From positions 1 through 6,359 of the forward strand of contig JAIRNQ010000001.1 in assembly GCA_031257955.1 (NCBI GenBank): a stretch of 6,359 bases of DNA. Direction: 5' to 3'. Made by a program: the position numbers and the translations under genes. Numbering within the stretch: the stretch's first letter is position 1; every line of letters begins with the position of its first letter. Origin of the DNA: Deltaproteobacteria bacterium (GTDB taxonomy: Bacteria; Desulfobacterota; Desulfarculia; Adiutricales; Adiutricaceae). Positions 1 to 5,976 of this stretch are shown in pieces. The notes below the pieces were generated by a model. It was not told the DNA's origin, did not search any database, and worked only from the letters and a program-made list of their open reading frames with translations.

Positions 1-120
1 ACTTCGGTCTATTTCTTGTTGATACTCGTAAAGCAATTCATACTGCAGAAGGAATTTAAAGGGGTTATGAGCTGAAAGATAAACAGTTTCTGCTTTGTCT
101 TCAAGCTCATGAAATTGTAA
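1..120 (-). pseudogene. Possible 3' or internal remnant of an unidentified gene running off the left edge
   Basis: The minus strand is open from an in-frame TGA (complement of 121-123) to the window edge, 40 codons, in AT-rich DNA where stops should be frequent. The reading is Glu/Lys/Tyr-rich with amphipathic segments, for example HELEDKAETVYLSAHNPFKF. No ATG or GTG start is present in this frame, so if it is coding it is a 5'-truncated piece, or it begins at a TTG further in. The family is not recognised. One plus-strand frame (60-242) is also open, so the coding strand is uncertain. The composition differs sharply from the GC-rich tatC side, and the change falls near 125. Confidence 0.22.
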
Positions 121-123
121 TCA

Positions 124-242
124 GGCATTACCCTAGCCGGCCGGGCGGTGAGGGGCCAGCTGGGCGAGCTGGGGCCGATTATGGGGCATATCCGGGGGCA
201 GATCCGGGGGGCCGTTGGAGGCGGCCGGGGAGTTGCGCGAAG
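124..242 (-). other. GC-rich 3' region of tatC with a small hairpin (156-172)
   Basis: This non-coding stretch lies downstream of the tatC stop. It contains an inverted repeat, CCAGCT / AGCTGG around a 5-nt loop (156-172), flanked by GGCC on both sides. No T-tract follows on the minus strand, so a classical Rho-independent terminator is not supported. The C/G-rich, poorly structured character could suit Rho-dependent termination, but that is a guess. Confidence 0.25.
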
Positions 243-1097
243 TTAGTCGGTGTCGTCGGGATCCGAGTGAGCCGCCGAGTCTGAGTCAGCCGCCTCGGCG
301 AGGGAATTGGCCAGGGCCCGTTCCCGGGCATGGGTCTCACGGAGGACCAAAAATATGCTGAGCTCGTAGAGGGCCATGAGGGCGGCGGCCAGGACGATTT
401 GGCTAATGACGTCGGGCGGGGTGAGGACGGCGGCCAGGACGAAGATGGCCACGATGGCGTAGGCGCGTTGTTTGCGCAGAAAGGCGGGGGTGACCAGACC
501 CAGGCGGGCCAGGAAAGTCAGGGCCAAGGGCAGTTGGAAGGAGAGGGCGAAGGCCAGGGCCAAGGACATGACCAGCGACATGTAGCGGTCCACGGCCAAT
601 AGGGGCCGCATGGTCTCGGAGGAGAACTTCAGAAAGAACCCGAAGGTTATGGGGAAGGCCAGAAAGTAGGCGAAAGCCAGGCCGGCGAGAAAAAGGACGC
701 TGGCCAGGACGGTCAGGGTCGGGACCTTGGCCTTTTCGTCGGGCATGAGACCGGGGGCCACGAAGGCCCAGATCTGGTAAAGGCAAAAGGGGGCGGAGAG
801 AACGGCGCCGGTCCAGAGGGAGACCTTGAAGGTGACCGAAAAGGCGTCCGGGAGGCCGGAGTAGATCAACGAACTGCCATCGGGGAGGAGCCGCAGGACC
901 GGGTCCATGATGAGGGCCAGTATGGGCTCGGCGAAGTTCCAGGAGGCCAGGGTCAGGATAGCCACGGCGGCCAAGCAAGCGATAAGCCTGCGCCGGAGTT
1001 CGGAGAGGTGGTCAAAAAATGTCAGGCTTTTGGGGTCGGCCTGGGGCGGCGGATCGCCGGCGGTCTGGGCCTTGGTCGGGGATTGGATCGCGGTCAC
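243..1097 (-). CDS. tatC: Sec-independent (twin-arginine) protein translocase subunit TatC
   Basis: TatC is the polytopic inner-membrane subunit that, with TatB, recognises twin-arginine signal peptides and recruits TatA to export folded proteins. The 284-residue product shows the family's landmarks in order: a cytoplasmic HLSELRRRL motif at 30-38, whose E33 aligns with E. coli E15; the first periplasmic loop and SAPFCLYQIWAFVAPGL (101-117), with F112 and E121 matching E. coli F94 and E103; and LTPPDVISQ at 225-233. Six hydrophobic segments are visible at roughly 38-56, 84-107, 125-150, 172-197, 211-226 and 232-252. An acidic Asp/Ser/Ala tail (about 255-284) and a Pro-rich N-terminus (1-23) extend beyond the E. 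coli protein. The start is GTG (complement of 1095-1097) with a GAAGG seven bases upstream. The gene follows the C45 gene by 23 bp, so the two are probably co-transcribed. The identification is firm. Confidence 0.97.
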   Translation of the reverse strand: MTAIQSPTKAQTAGDPPPQADPKSLTFFDHLSELRRRLIACLAAVAILTLASWNFAEPILALIMDPVLRLLPDGSSLIYSGLPDAFSVTFKVSLWTGAVLSAPFCLYQIWAFVAPGLMPDEKAKVPTLTVLASVLFLAGLAFAYFLAFPITFGFFLKFSSETMRPLLAVDRYMSLVMSLALAFALSFQLPLALTFLARLGLVTPAFLRKQRAYAIVAIFVLAAVLTPPDVISQIVLAAALMALYELSIFLVLRETHARERALANSLAEAADSDSAAHSDPDDTD

Positions 1098-1120
1098 TGT
1101 TAGGCCTTCGGGGCTGGCCG

Positions 1121-2218
1121 TCAGGCCAGCGAGAAGGTGGTGAAGGTTTGCTCGCAGGGGTGGCAGTCGGCGTAGTGCATGACCCCCAGACTGGGCTCGA
1201 GTATAACCGCGGAGATGGTGGCCATGGCCTTGTGTTCGTCGTCGTCTTCAAACTGGTGGGCGCAGACGCTAAAGGGACGGTTTTTGTGGTCCTGGCAGAG
1301 GGTTTTGAGGTGGTCGAGGGTGATCCGGCCTTGGAAGTCGTCGAGGCTTTCCTGAGCCACCTGTTGACGGACGTAGGATCCTCCTTGGGTTAGCCAGTCG
1401 GCCTCGTAAGGTTTAAGCTCGGGGGCCAGGTAATGGTTGGCGTGGGCTTGGCCATGGCGAAAGTCGATTAGGGCGTGTTTGGAGGCGGTGGTTTCCAGGC
1501 AGAAGGCCAAGCCGTCGGCCGAGGAGAGCTGGAAGCACGTGCCCGAGGCCCTAGGGGCGAAAGCCAAGGCGGAGAGGGCGTCGCCGACGCGCTTTTGGTC
1601 AAGGGCTTGGCGGACAAGGAACGGATAGATGACGCCGGCCCGGGAGTCGGTTGGGACCAGTTTGTTAATGACCACGGCCAACCCGGAATCGTTTATCCCG
1701 TTTAGGCCCAAAACGCCGGCCAGGGTATAGACCAGCCGAACGCTACGATCGGGGTAGGTGATTTTCAAGACCACGTTATAGTCGGCAAAATAGCGCTCCA
1801 TATCGTAAGTCTGACCCACATAGGCCTTGCCTTCACTGGTGGCCCTGGGTTTTAGGTTAAAGGTCGTGCAGCCCCAGTCGCGCTGGGAAAAAACCCGGTG
1901 GGTGATCAGGGGGGCCCGTAGATCGTTAAGCTCCAAGAAACAGTTAAGCAAAACGATGTCCGGTAAGGCAACGTTGGCCCCCGCGGCGATCCCGGCCATT
2001 TCTTCGAAAAGCTCCGGCGCGTAGCGGGTAAGAAAAGGGACGTTAATCATGCAGAGATCGACTAGGTCGGCTTTGGTCACCTTGGCCGGGATGTTCGATA
2101 GGTTCAAATCGACAAAGGTCTCGGTGAAGGCTTTGATTTTGTCGCGAAATGTTTCGCCGTGGGCCTGGCCCAGGGCAAGCCCTCGACCGGACAAATATTT
2201 ATAGACGGGTAAGTCCAT
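1121..2218 (-). CDS. C45-family autoproteolytic acyltransferase/hydrolase (acyl-CoA:6-aminopenicillanic acid acyltransferase-like)
   Basis: Members of this N-terminal-nucleophile family cleave themselves before a cysteine, which then becomes the catalytic N-terminal nucleophile for amide hydrolysis or acyl transfer. Most bacterial members have unknown substrates. Numbered from ATG at 2218 (365 aa), the product has the predicted cleavage site DWG/CTTF with C117 as nucleophile, then GQTYDME (about 135-141), GLNGINDSGLAVVIN (171-185), a HANHY motif with N261-H262, and the typical C-terminal HYADCHPC segment (348-355). Cleavage would give a subunit of about 116 aa and one of about 249 aa. The start is chosen at ATG 2218 because GGAG (complement of 2226-2229) lies seven bases upstream; an in-frame TTG at 2239 would add seven residues. 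No signal peptide or twin-arginine motif is visible, so it is probably cytoplasmic. It lies between tatB and tatC, an unexpected place. The family call is strong; the substrate is unknown. Confidence 0.9.
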   Translation of the reverse strand: MDLPVYKYLSGRGLALGQAHGETFRDKIKAFTETFVDLNLSNIPAKVTKADLVDLCMINVPFLTRYAPELFEEMAGIAAGANVALPDIVLLNCFLELNDLRAPLITHRVFSQRDWGCTTFNLKPRATSEGKAYVGQTYDMERYFADYNVVLKITYPDRSVRLVYTLAGVLGLNGINDSGLAVVINKLVPTDSRAGVIYPFLVRQALDQKRVGDALSALAFAPRASGTCFQLSSADGLAFCLETTASKHALIDFRHGQAHANHYLAPELKPYEADWLTQGGSYVRQQVAQESLDDFQGRITLDHLKTLCQDHKNRPFSVCAHQFEDDDEHKAMATISAVILEPSLGVMHYADCHPCEQTFTTFSLA

Positions 2219-2239
2219 AGCGTGGCTCCAAAGTGGCAA

Positions 2240-2268
2240 AAAATAGTAACTTAATCAAAAAAGGTCAA
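2240..2268 (-). promoter_or_regulatory. Candidate sigma-70-type promoter for the C45 gene and tatC
   Basis: In the 101-bp AT-rich gap downstream of tatB, the minus strand reads TTGACC (complement of 2263-2268; 5/6 match to TTGACA), a 17-bp spacer, then TATTTT (complement of 2240-2245; 4/6 match to TATAAT). A start of transcription just downstream would leave a short leader containing the GGAG ribosome site at 2226-2229. The spacing and position are good, but it is a consensus match only. Confidence 0.45.
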
Positions 2269-2319
2269 AAGGAAAAACTAAACCGAGTAATCTGTGACAT
2301 TTGATTTATGCGGTCAAGC

Positions 2320-2610
2320 TTAAGGGAGGCCCGGGTCGTCTTTGGTGGGCGACTGGGCCTTAGTAAGTTCGCCGGGGGCCGGGACGTCCGAGCCGGGCCG
2401 CCCGGGCTCGGGGAGATCGTCGGTCCACTTGGCCGGGTCAAGGGGAGAGACGTTTTCTTCGACGGCTTTGGCGAACTCGGCCTTGAGGCGGATCAGGCGT
2501 CCGTAGACCTTGGCCAGCGAACGGGCCACCTGGGGGAGCTTATCGGGTCCCAGCGCGATTAGGGCCACGGTCAGGATGACGGCCACCTCGGCCAGGCTGA
2601 AGCCAAACAT
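2320..2610 (-). CDS. tatB: Sec-independent protein translocase protein TatB
   Basis: TatB is a single-span membrane protein that pairs with TatC to form the twin-arginine signal receptor. The 96-residue product has an N-out transmembrane helix (about 3-21), then LGPDKLP (20-26), then an amphipathic helix (about 27-50) and a Pro/Asp/Gly-rich tail that looks disordered. E8, G21, P22 and P26 fall at exactly the positions of the same residues in E. coli TatB. The G-P pair instead of the F-G hinge separates it from the upstream TatA. The tail is shorter than in E. coli TatB (171 aa). The gene starts 15 bp after the tatA stop, and an AAAGGA overlapping that TAA gives a ribosome site about 11 bases from the ATG, a rather long spacing. 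An automatic pipeline might label it TatA/TatE-family; the residue pattern favours TatB. Confidence 0.9.
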   Translation of the reverse strand: MFGFSLAEVAVILTVALIALGPDKLPQVARSLAKVYGRLIRLKAEFAKAVEENVSPLDPAKWTDDLPEPGRPGSDVPAPGELTKAQSPTKDDPGLP

Positions 2611-2625
2611 GGCGGGGCACGTCCT

Positions 2626-2904
2626 TTAGTCCCGCGGGGCGCCGGGCTTGGGGGCGGCCGGGCCGGTTTGGTCGGCTTGGCTGGCTTGGCTAGCCGGATT
2701 GGTTTGGCCCGACTGGCCGGTCCCGGCGGCGGACCCGGCGGGGGAGTCGGTTTCGAGGTCGTCTTTGCCGGCCAGGCCGCGGCGGAAATTCCTTAGGCCC
2801 TTGCCCAGGCCCTTGCCGAGTTCGGGTAGGCGTTTACCGCCGAAGACGATGACGATGACGACTATGACCAGGACGATTTCGTAAAAATGGAGGTTACCGA
2901 ACAT
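2626..2904 (-). CDS. tatA: Sec-independent protein translocase protein TatA
   Basis: TatA is the pore- or membrane-weakening subunit that oligomerises at the TatBC complex during export of folded proteins. The 92-residue product has a very hydrophobic Val/Ile helix (about 10-20) with an acidic residue near its start (E9), the diagnostic F21-G22 hinge, and GKRLPELGKGLGKGLRNFRR (23-42), the family's amphipathic helix. Residues 50-92 form a low-complexity Ser/Gln/Ala/Gly/Pro tail ending in PRD. GGAG (complement of 2910-2913) lies five bases before the ATG, which supports the start. It is the first gene of the tat cluster, 15 bp upstream of tatB and 135 bp downstream of the glycosylase-like gene. 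Confidence 0.95.
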   Translation of the reverse strand: MFGNLHFYEIVLVIVVIVIVFGGKRLPELGKGLGKGLRNFRRGLAGKDDLETDSPAGSAAGTGQSGQTNPASQASQADQTGPAAPKPGAPRD

Positions 2905-2972
2905 GGGGGCTCCAGAAAACAGAGGGTGCTAGTGGTTAAGGTTTTAACGCGGGTCTAAGCTTTGCCTAAAGG

Positions 2973-3024
2973 GGCCTGGCCCGGGCTTGGCCCGGCGAGG
3001 CCGGACTCGGGCCCGTGTGGGCCC
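2973..3024 (-). terminator. Two GC-rich hairpins after the glycosylase-like gene; weak terminator candidate
   Basis: On the minus strand, just past the stop at 3040, lie a GGGCCC-GTGT-type hairpin (3009-3024, 6-bp stem, 4-nt loop) and then a second one with CCGGGC/GCCCGG around a 3-nt loop (2981-2995), extended by GGCC/GGCC to 2973-3002. The second is followed by CCCCTTTAGG, with only three T residues. The structures are clear, but the missing T-tract makes intrinsic termination doubtful. They may separate the glycosylase-like gene from tatA. Confidence 0.3.
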
Positions 3025-3039
3025 CAGTGGGGAGACGGT

Positions 3040-4401
3040 TTAGAGCAATTTGAGAACCTCTTTGAGATCGTTCCAAAACTCCCGTTTGATTTCGACCGAG
3101 TCCATGATGGTGGGCAGATCGTAGGTGACAATCAAGGGGACCTTGTTGGCCCGGCCGATGATCAGCTTTTGCCGTTTGAGGTAGATAAATTGGGTCTTTT
3201 CCATGCCGGTTAAGATTTTCGGGGGCCTCGAACCCAAGGTGACCACGACTTTGGGGCCGACCAGCTCGAGTTCGCGGAAAAGGAAACGGGCGCAGGCCTT
3301 CATGGGGAAGGACTCGGGGTATTCGGACGGATCGGGCACTGGGCACTTGGAAATTGGTGTAAGATAAACGTCTTGGGGGTTTAATTTTAACCCCTTGGTT
3401 ATGATGTTGTCAAAAAGCTCGGCTTCGGCCCCGGTGGGGATGGAGCGTCCGGGGAGGGCCTCCGGCGAGGGGGTGTCGAAGACGAAAAATATCGGGGCCC
3501 CGACCGGGCCACGACCGGGAATGACCGCCTTGCGGGTTTGGCTCAGAAGGCAGTTGCGGCAGGATTCCAGGGCAAGGTTTAGTTCCTCGAGGGTGTTGGC
3601 CCCCTCGATCCAGGAGTCGTCCACCGTGGAGATTTTGGGAGGCTCCTTGACGACCCGAGCGTAGGCGGAGGGGGCCGGCCTATTCGGCGAGGTCCGCGAA
3701 GGGGGGGCCTGATAGCCAGGCTGCCGGGATTGATGGCCCTGGGATTGGTAGTCCCGGGACTGGTAGCCTTGGGACTGGGACCGCTGGGAGGGATAACCGT
3801 CGGATCTCCGGGCGGGCGGGGTAATGGGACCGGTCCCCGGACTGGCCCCCGGACCGGACTTGGGCCGGGCGTAGTTAGACTGGTAACCATAGTCTGGCGG
3901 GTAAGGATAGTCAGACGGGGGACCGTAGTCGTCGTAAGGGCTACCGCGGCCGGGCCTTGGGACACCGGGTGCGGTGCGGCCGGGGAGTTCGTAGCCGGCC
4001 TCGGCCAGGATTTGGTTGGGGTCTAGGCGGTTGTCCGGGGCGGGCGCGTAGGGGTGGCGTTGGTCCGGGTAGCCATGGTGGGCTGGCCTGGAGGTCGCGG
4101 CGGAGCGGGGTGGGGGCGAAGCGTAGTCCGTATGGCCGTAAGAAGGATCGCCGCCGGGGTAGCGGGTCTCGGAGGGCCGGGGTTGGTACCGGGGATCGCC
4201 GCTGGGGTAGCGGGTCTCGGAGGGCCGCGCCGGGGACCGAGGGGTGCCGCCGGTGGCCCAGGGGGCGGGATCCTCTTTAGGCAAGGCGATTTTTTTGGGC
4301 GGAAGCAAGGGCAAGAGTTCGCCAAGCCCTATATCGTCCAGGTACTCCATGGCGGCGTAAACGTCGGTTATGAGTGTTCTTTGGAAGCCGCTTTGGGACA
4401 T
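3040..4401 (-). CDS. Divergent family-4-type uracil-DNA glycosylase superfamily protein with long disordered N-terminal linker
   Basis: Family 4 uracil-DNA glycosylases excise uracil from DNA and carry a four-cysteine iron-sulphur cluster. In this 453-aa protein only about 265-453 is the glycosylase-like domain. C281, C284, C353 and C370 keep the family's C-x2-C...C-x16-C arrangement, and the VVVTLGSRPPKIL stretch (386-398) is typical. The usual uracil-pocket motifs are changed: GEAPG reads FDTPS (308-312), the PFVG region reads SIPTG (320-324), the Asn of the YITN-type motif is P349 (YLTP), and the His-Pro-Ser motif near the end reads YDLP (427-430). Catalysis on uracil is therefore uncertain. 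Residues 10-30 form a short hydrophobic helix (YLDDIGLGELL). Residues 40-250 are Pro/Tyr/Ser/Gln/Arg-rich with internal repeats and look disordered. The ATG at 4401 has only a weak AGG upstream. The superfamily call is good; the activity is unsure. Confidence 0.82.
   Translation of the reverse strand: MSQSGFQRTLITDVYAAMEYLDDIGLGELLPLLPPKKIALPKEDPAPWATGGTPRSPARPSETRYPSGDPRYQPRPSETRYPGGDPSYGHTDYASPPPRSAATSRPAHHGYPDQRHPYAPAPDNRLDPNQILAEAGYELPGRTAPGVPRPGRGSPYDDYGPPSDYPYPPDYGYQSNYARPKSGPGASPGTGPITPPARRSDGYPSQRSQSQGYQSRDYQSQGHQSRQPGYQAPPSRTSPNRPAPSAYARVVKEPPKISTVDDSWIEGANTLEELNLALESCRNCLLSQTRKAVIPGRGPVGAPIFFVFDTPSPEALPGRSIPTGAEAELFDNIITKGLKLNPQDVYLTPISKCPVPDPSEYPESFPMKACARFLFRELELVGPKVVVTLGSRPPKILTGMEKTQFIYLKRQKLIIGRANKVPLIVTYDLPTIMDSVEIKREFWNDLKEVLKLL
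3726..3785 (-). repeat. Four tandem 15-bp units inside the glycosylase-like gene
   Basis: Units begin at 3726, 3741, 3756 and 3771, each starting GGGA(T/C)TG on the plus strand. On the coding strand they give a pentapeptide repeat of the form QSQG(Y/H) / QSRD(Y), at about residues 208-226. The reading frame is preserved, as expected for an expanding in-frame repeat in a disordered linker. Later units have diverged. Confidence 0.75.
4145..4227 (-). repeat. 35-bp direct repeat, two copies 48 bp apart, inside the glycosylase-like gene
   Basis: The copies at 4145-4179 and 4193-4227 differ at one base. They encode the repeated peptide RPSETRYP(S/G)GDP at residues 59-70 and 75-86. The 48-bp period is a multiple of three, so the frame is kept. 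Near-identity at DNA level points to a recent duplication in the linker. Confidence 0.85.
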
Positions 4402-4685
4402 GGGGGCGCCTGGGTTTGGGTGAAGGGACTCGGCCCGAAGGTCCGCCGGCCCGATGGGGCGGGTTGCGGCCGAAGTGTTGGCTGGGGAATGGGCCTATAA
4501 GGCCATGGTACCAAAAAACGGGAGGACTTGACAGAGCGGCGGAGCGGCGGGGTCCGGGCAGGGGGAAAGGCTTGGGCTGGATGGGGGGTGACTTGACAGG
4601 GCGGCGAAGCGGAGGGGGCGACTGGGCGGCGTTAGTGGGGCGTGTCTGTCCCTTTTTGAAAAATGAAACAGCTCGCCGTTGACTT
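4402..4685. other. GC-rich intergenic stretch with a direct repeat; no gene seen
   Basis: This region lies between the glycosylase-like gene and the broken ATPase gene. It holds a short inverted repeat, GGCCTATAAGGCC (4492-4504), and a direct repeat described separately. Open frames here on the plus strand are long only because GC-rich DNA has few stops; their readings are Gly/Arg-rich and resemble no family. No convincing promoter for the glycosylase-like gene was found on the minus strand. Confidence 0.5.
4525..4617. repeat. Imperfect direct repeat of about 28 bp, two copies 65 bp apart
   Basis: The copies at 4525-4552 and 4590-4617 share GACTTGACAG followed by GCGGCG and AGCGG, with about three mismatches. 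On the plus strand each contains TTGACA, a -35-like hexamer, but no -10 element follows. Function unknown; it may be a remnant of local duplication. Confidence 0.55.
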
Positions 4686-5060
4686 TTAGGGCTCGCTATT
4701 GGCTGGGAAATCCATTTTTTCTAACTTAGCCATTGAGTGGAGCTCATTTAGCAAATTGTCTTTAACCATAGCCACGGTTTACGTGTCTATCCCGTTGAGG
4801 CTCAAGCGGATGACCGGGTTAGGAGTCCAATCATAATCCGAGCCGTCTATCCAGAGCCCTTTAAAAAGTTCTCGTTGGCCGCGCGGGATGGCCTCAAGGG
4901 TGTCTACCAAAAGCGTCTTGCCGAAGCGGCGGGGCCGGGATAAGAAATATGGTCTCGGCAATTTAAACAAATCCCGAAGATACCGGGTTTTATAGGCGTA
5001 GATACAATCATTGGCGATGATTTCAGAAAAGGACGTCATTCCGAGGGGAAGTTCTTTCAT
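4686..5060 (-). pseudogene. Broken AAA-ATPase-like family gene: premature stop and missing C-terminal part
   Basis: The first 93 codons (5060 down to 4782) give the N-terminus of the AAA-ATPase-like family, whose full members are roughly 500 aa with a C-terminal PD-(D/E)XK nuclease-like domain. Visible are FSEIIAND (11-18), the YxxKT segment (21-25), the characteristic FLSRPRRFGKTLL Walker-A-like motif (39-51, K48-T49), LFKGLWID (65-72) and NPVIRLSLNG (81-90). A TAA (complement of 4779-4781) interrupts the frame after GIDT. Reading on in the same frame gives a further 30 codons (TVAMVKDNLLNELHSMAKLE and on) resembling the family's next helix, up to a second TAA at 4686-4688; family-like sequence ends there. 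So this is a nonsense mutation plus a large 3' deletion. GAGG eight bases before the ATG shows the old start was functional. The role of the intact family is poorly known. Confidence 0.8.
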
Positions 5061-5613
5061 GGTATTGGCCTCGGGCTCGTGGCGGAGTTTCGGGCAATTG
5101 TACCGGCGAATGTCTGATTATCCAGGGAGAATTCACCCATTTTATCATATCATCCATTACTCAGCTACGATCTGTAATAATTATCTTATAGAAACTCCGT
5201 CGGTAACGATTCTGTTGGGCTAGCGCTAACTCGCCGGTAAGCACGGAACTCTTAACGAATCCTAAAATGAAATATGACACAAATATCGCCGTTTGGCAAC
5301 TGTCTGGCTGTCTGCTGTCTGGTCATGGAGTCAGGGAGTTGTTTTGATGGCGTGGCGGAAGGCAGGAGAAAATTGTCCGGTCCGGAAATATAAGGCTTGA
5401 AAATTTGGGTTATGGCATAAGGGGTTATCAATTGTACAGTTCTGAACGACTTGGCCGTGAACGGTTACGGCTGAATGAAGCGCTTTTAGCTTTCTATTGA
5501 AGGGTTGAAGACTAAAAAAAGTACTATTTATAAGAAAATATTTAATAAATTAGATTAAAATTTTATTTTAATTGTATAGAGTTAAAAAGTGGTTGGCAAA
5601 TATTTATGAAGGT
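5061..5613. other. Long intergenic region, GC-moderate then AT-rich; no gene recognised
   Basis: No open frame here has both a start and a family resemblance. A TACAAT element upstream of the ATPase remnant (minus strand, near 5097) lacks a good -35 partner. Three tandem copies of CTGTCTG(G) occupy 5300-5322. Two opposed open frames without start codons overlap at about 5331-5500. From about 5510 the DNA becomes strongly AT-rich, with a 7-bp A/T inverted repeat (ATTAAAA/TTTTAAT, 5554-5572) just downstream of the AT-rich gene's stop; it is too weak to call a terminator with confidence. No tRNA was found. Confidence 0.4.
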
Positions 5614-5883
5614 TTATTTATGCAAACTATCTTTTGTATTAGACATTATATCGCCACATTGAATGAAAATTTGTTTATTGTGATAAAATATTGATCTTGT
5701 TTTTATTTCACGATAAACTGTATATGGATAATTTTCATCTTGAATTATATCTATATCGCAAATTGGTAACTCTTTATAGAATATAAGATTAACATTGCGT
5801 GCCCCATTTATGGTATCTTTTAATGTTTTACAGTGTAATTCTAACATAGAATTTACCCACTGACCTTTAGTATTTTTTAGCAT
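5614..5883 (-). CDS. Hypothetical AT-rich gene, probably 5'-truncated (open frame continues to 5988)
   Basis: From ATG at 5883 the product is 89 aa, rich in Ile, Asn, Lys and Tyr, with no transmembrane segment or motif I recognise. One notable stretch is YPYTVYREIKTRSIFYHNKQ (residues 52-71). The start is poorly supported: only a weak GAAG precedes it. The frame stays open a further 35 codons upstream to 5988 with coding-like text (for example FVEFNKTDYEKQYSSFISLS), and no ATG, GTG or TTG occurs there. It ends at an in-frame TAA inside the 44-bp palindrome. I infer that the original gene was longer and lost its 5' end at that junction. The very low GC content differs strongly from the tat cluster and suggests foreign origin. 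Function unknown; it could also be non-coding. Confidence 0.45.
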   Translation of the reverse strand: MLKNTKGQWVNSMLELHCKTLKDTINGARNVNLIFYKELPICDIDIIQDENYPYTVYREIKTRSIFYHNKQIFIQCGDIMSNTKDSLHK

Positions 5884-5976
5884 GTTGTCTTCGTATTTGG
5901 CTGGTAAAGGTATAACCGACAGGGAAATAAACGATGAGTATTGCTTCTCATAATCCGTTTTATTGAATTCAACGAA

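Noticed and set aside
532..540. TatC Q188 in place of the Glu found at this transmembrane position in E. coli
   Set aside because: Gln is common at this site in TatC proteins of other phyla, as far as I recall, so it is not a sign of inactivation.
2219..2239. TTG start at 2239 for the C45 gene
   Set aside because: The ATG at 2218 has a well-placed GGAG, while the TTG lies at the predicted promoter -10 region and would add only seven residues without family similarity.
4054..4500. Long plus-strand open frames opposite the glycosylase-like gene, with Gly/Arg-rich readings
   Set aside because: They mirror the GC-rich repeat linker on the other strand, have no family resemblance, and contain the same repeats in reverse; they are shadows.
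4779..4781. In-frame TAA in the ATPase gene as possible stop-codon recoding or readthrough
   Set aside because: TAA is used as the normal terminator of tatA, tatB, tatC and the glycosylase-like gene in this window, and the gene also ends early at 4686; simple decay is the better explanation.
5331..5500. Two opposed open frames (plus 5348-5500, minus ending at 5331) with protein-like text
   Set aside because: Neither has a credible start codon or ribosome site, and neither resembles a known family. At most one could be a degraded remnant, and I cannot tell which.
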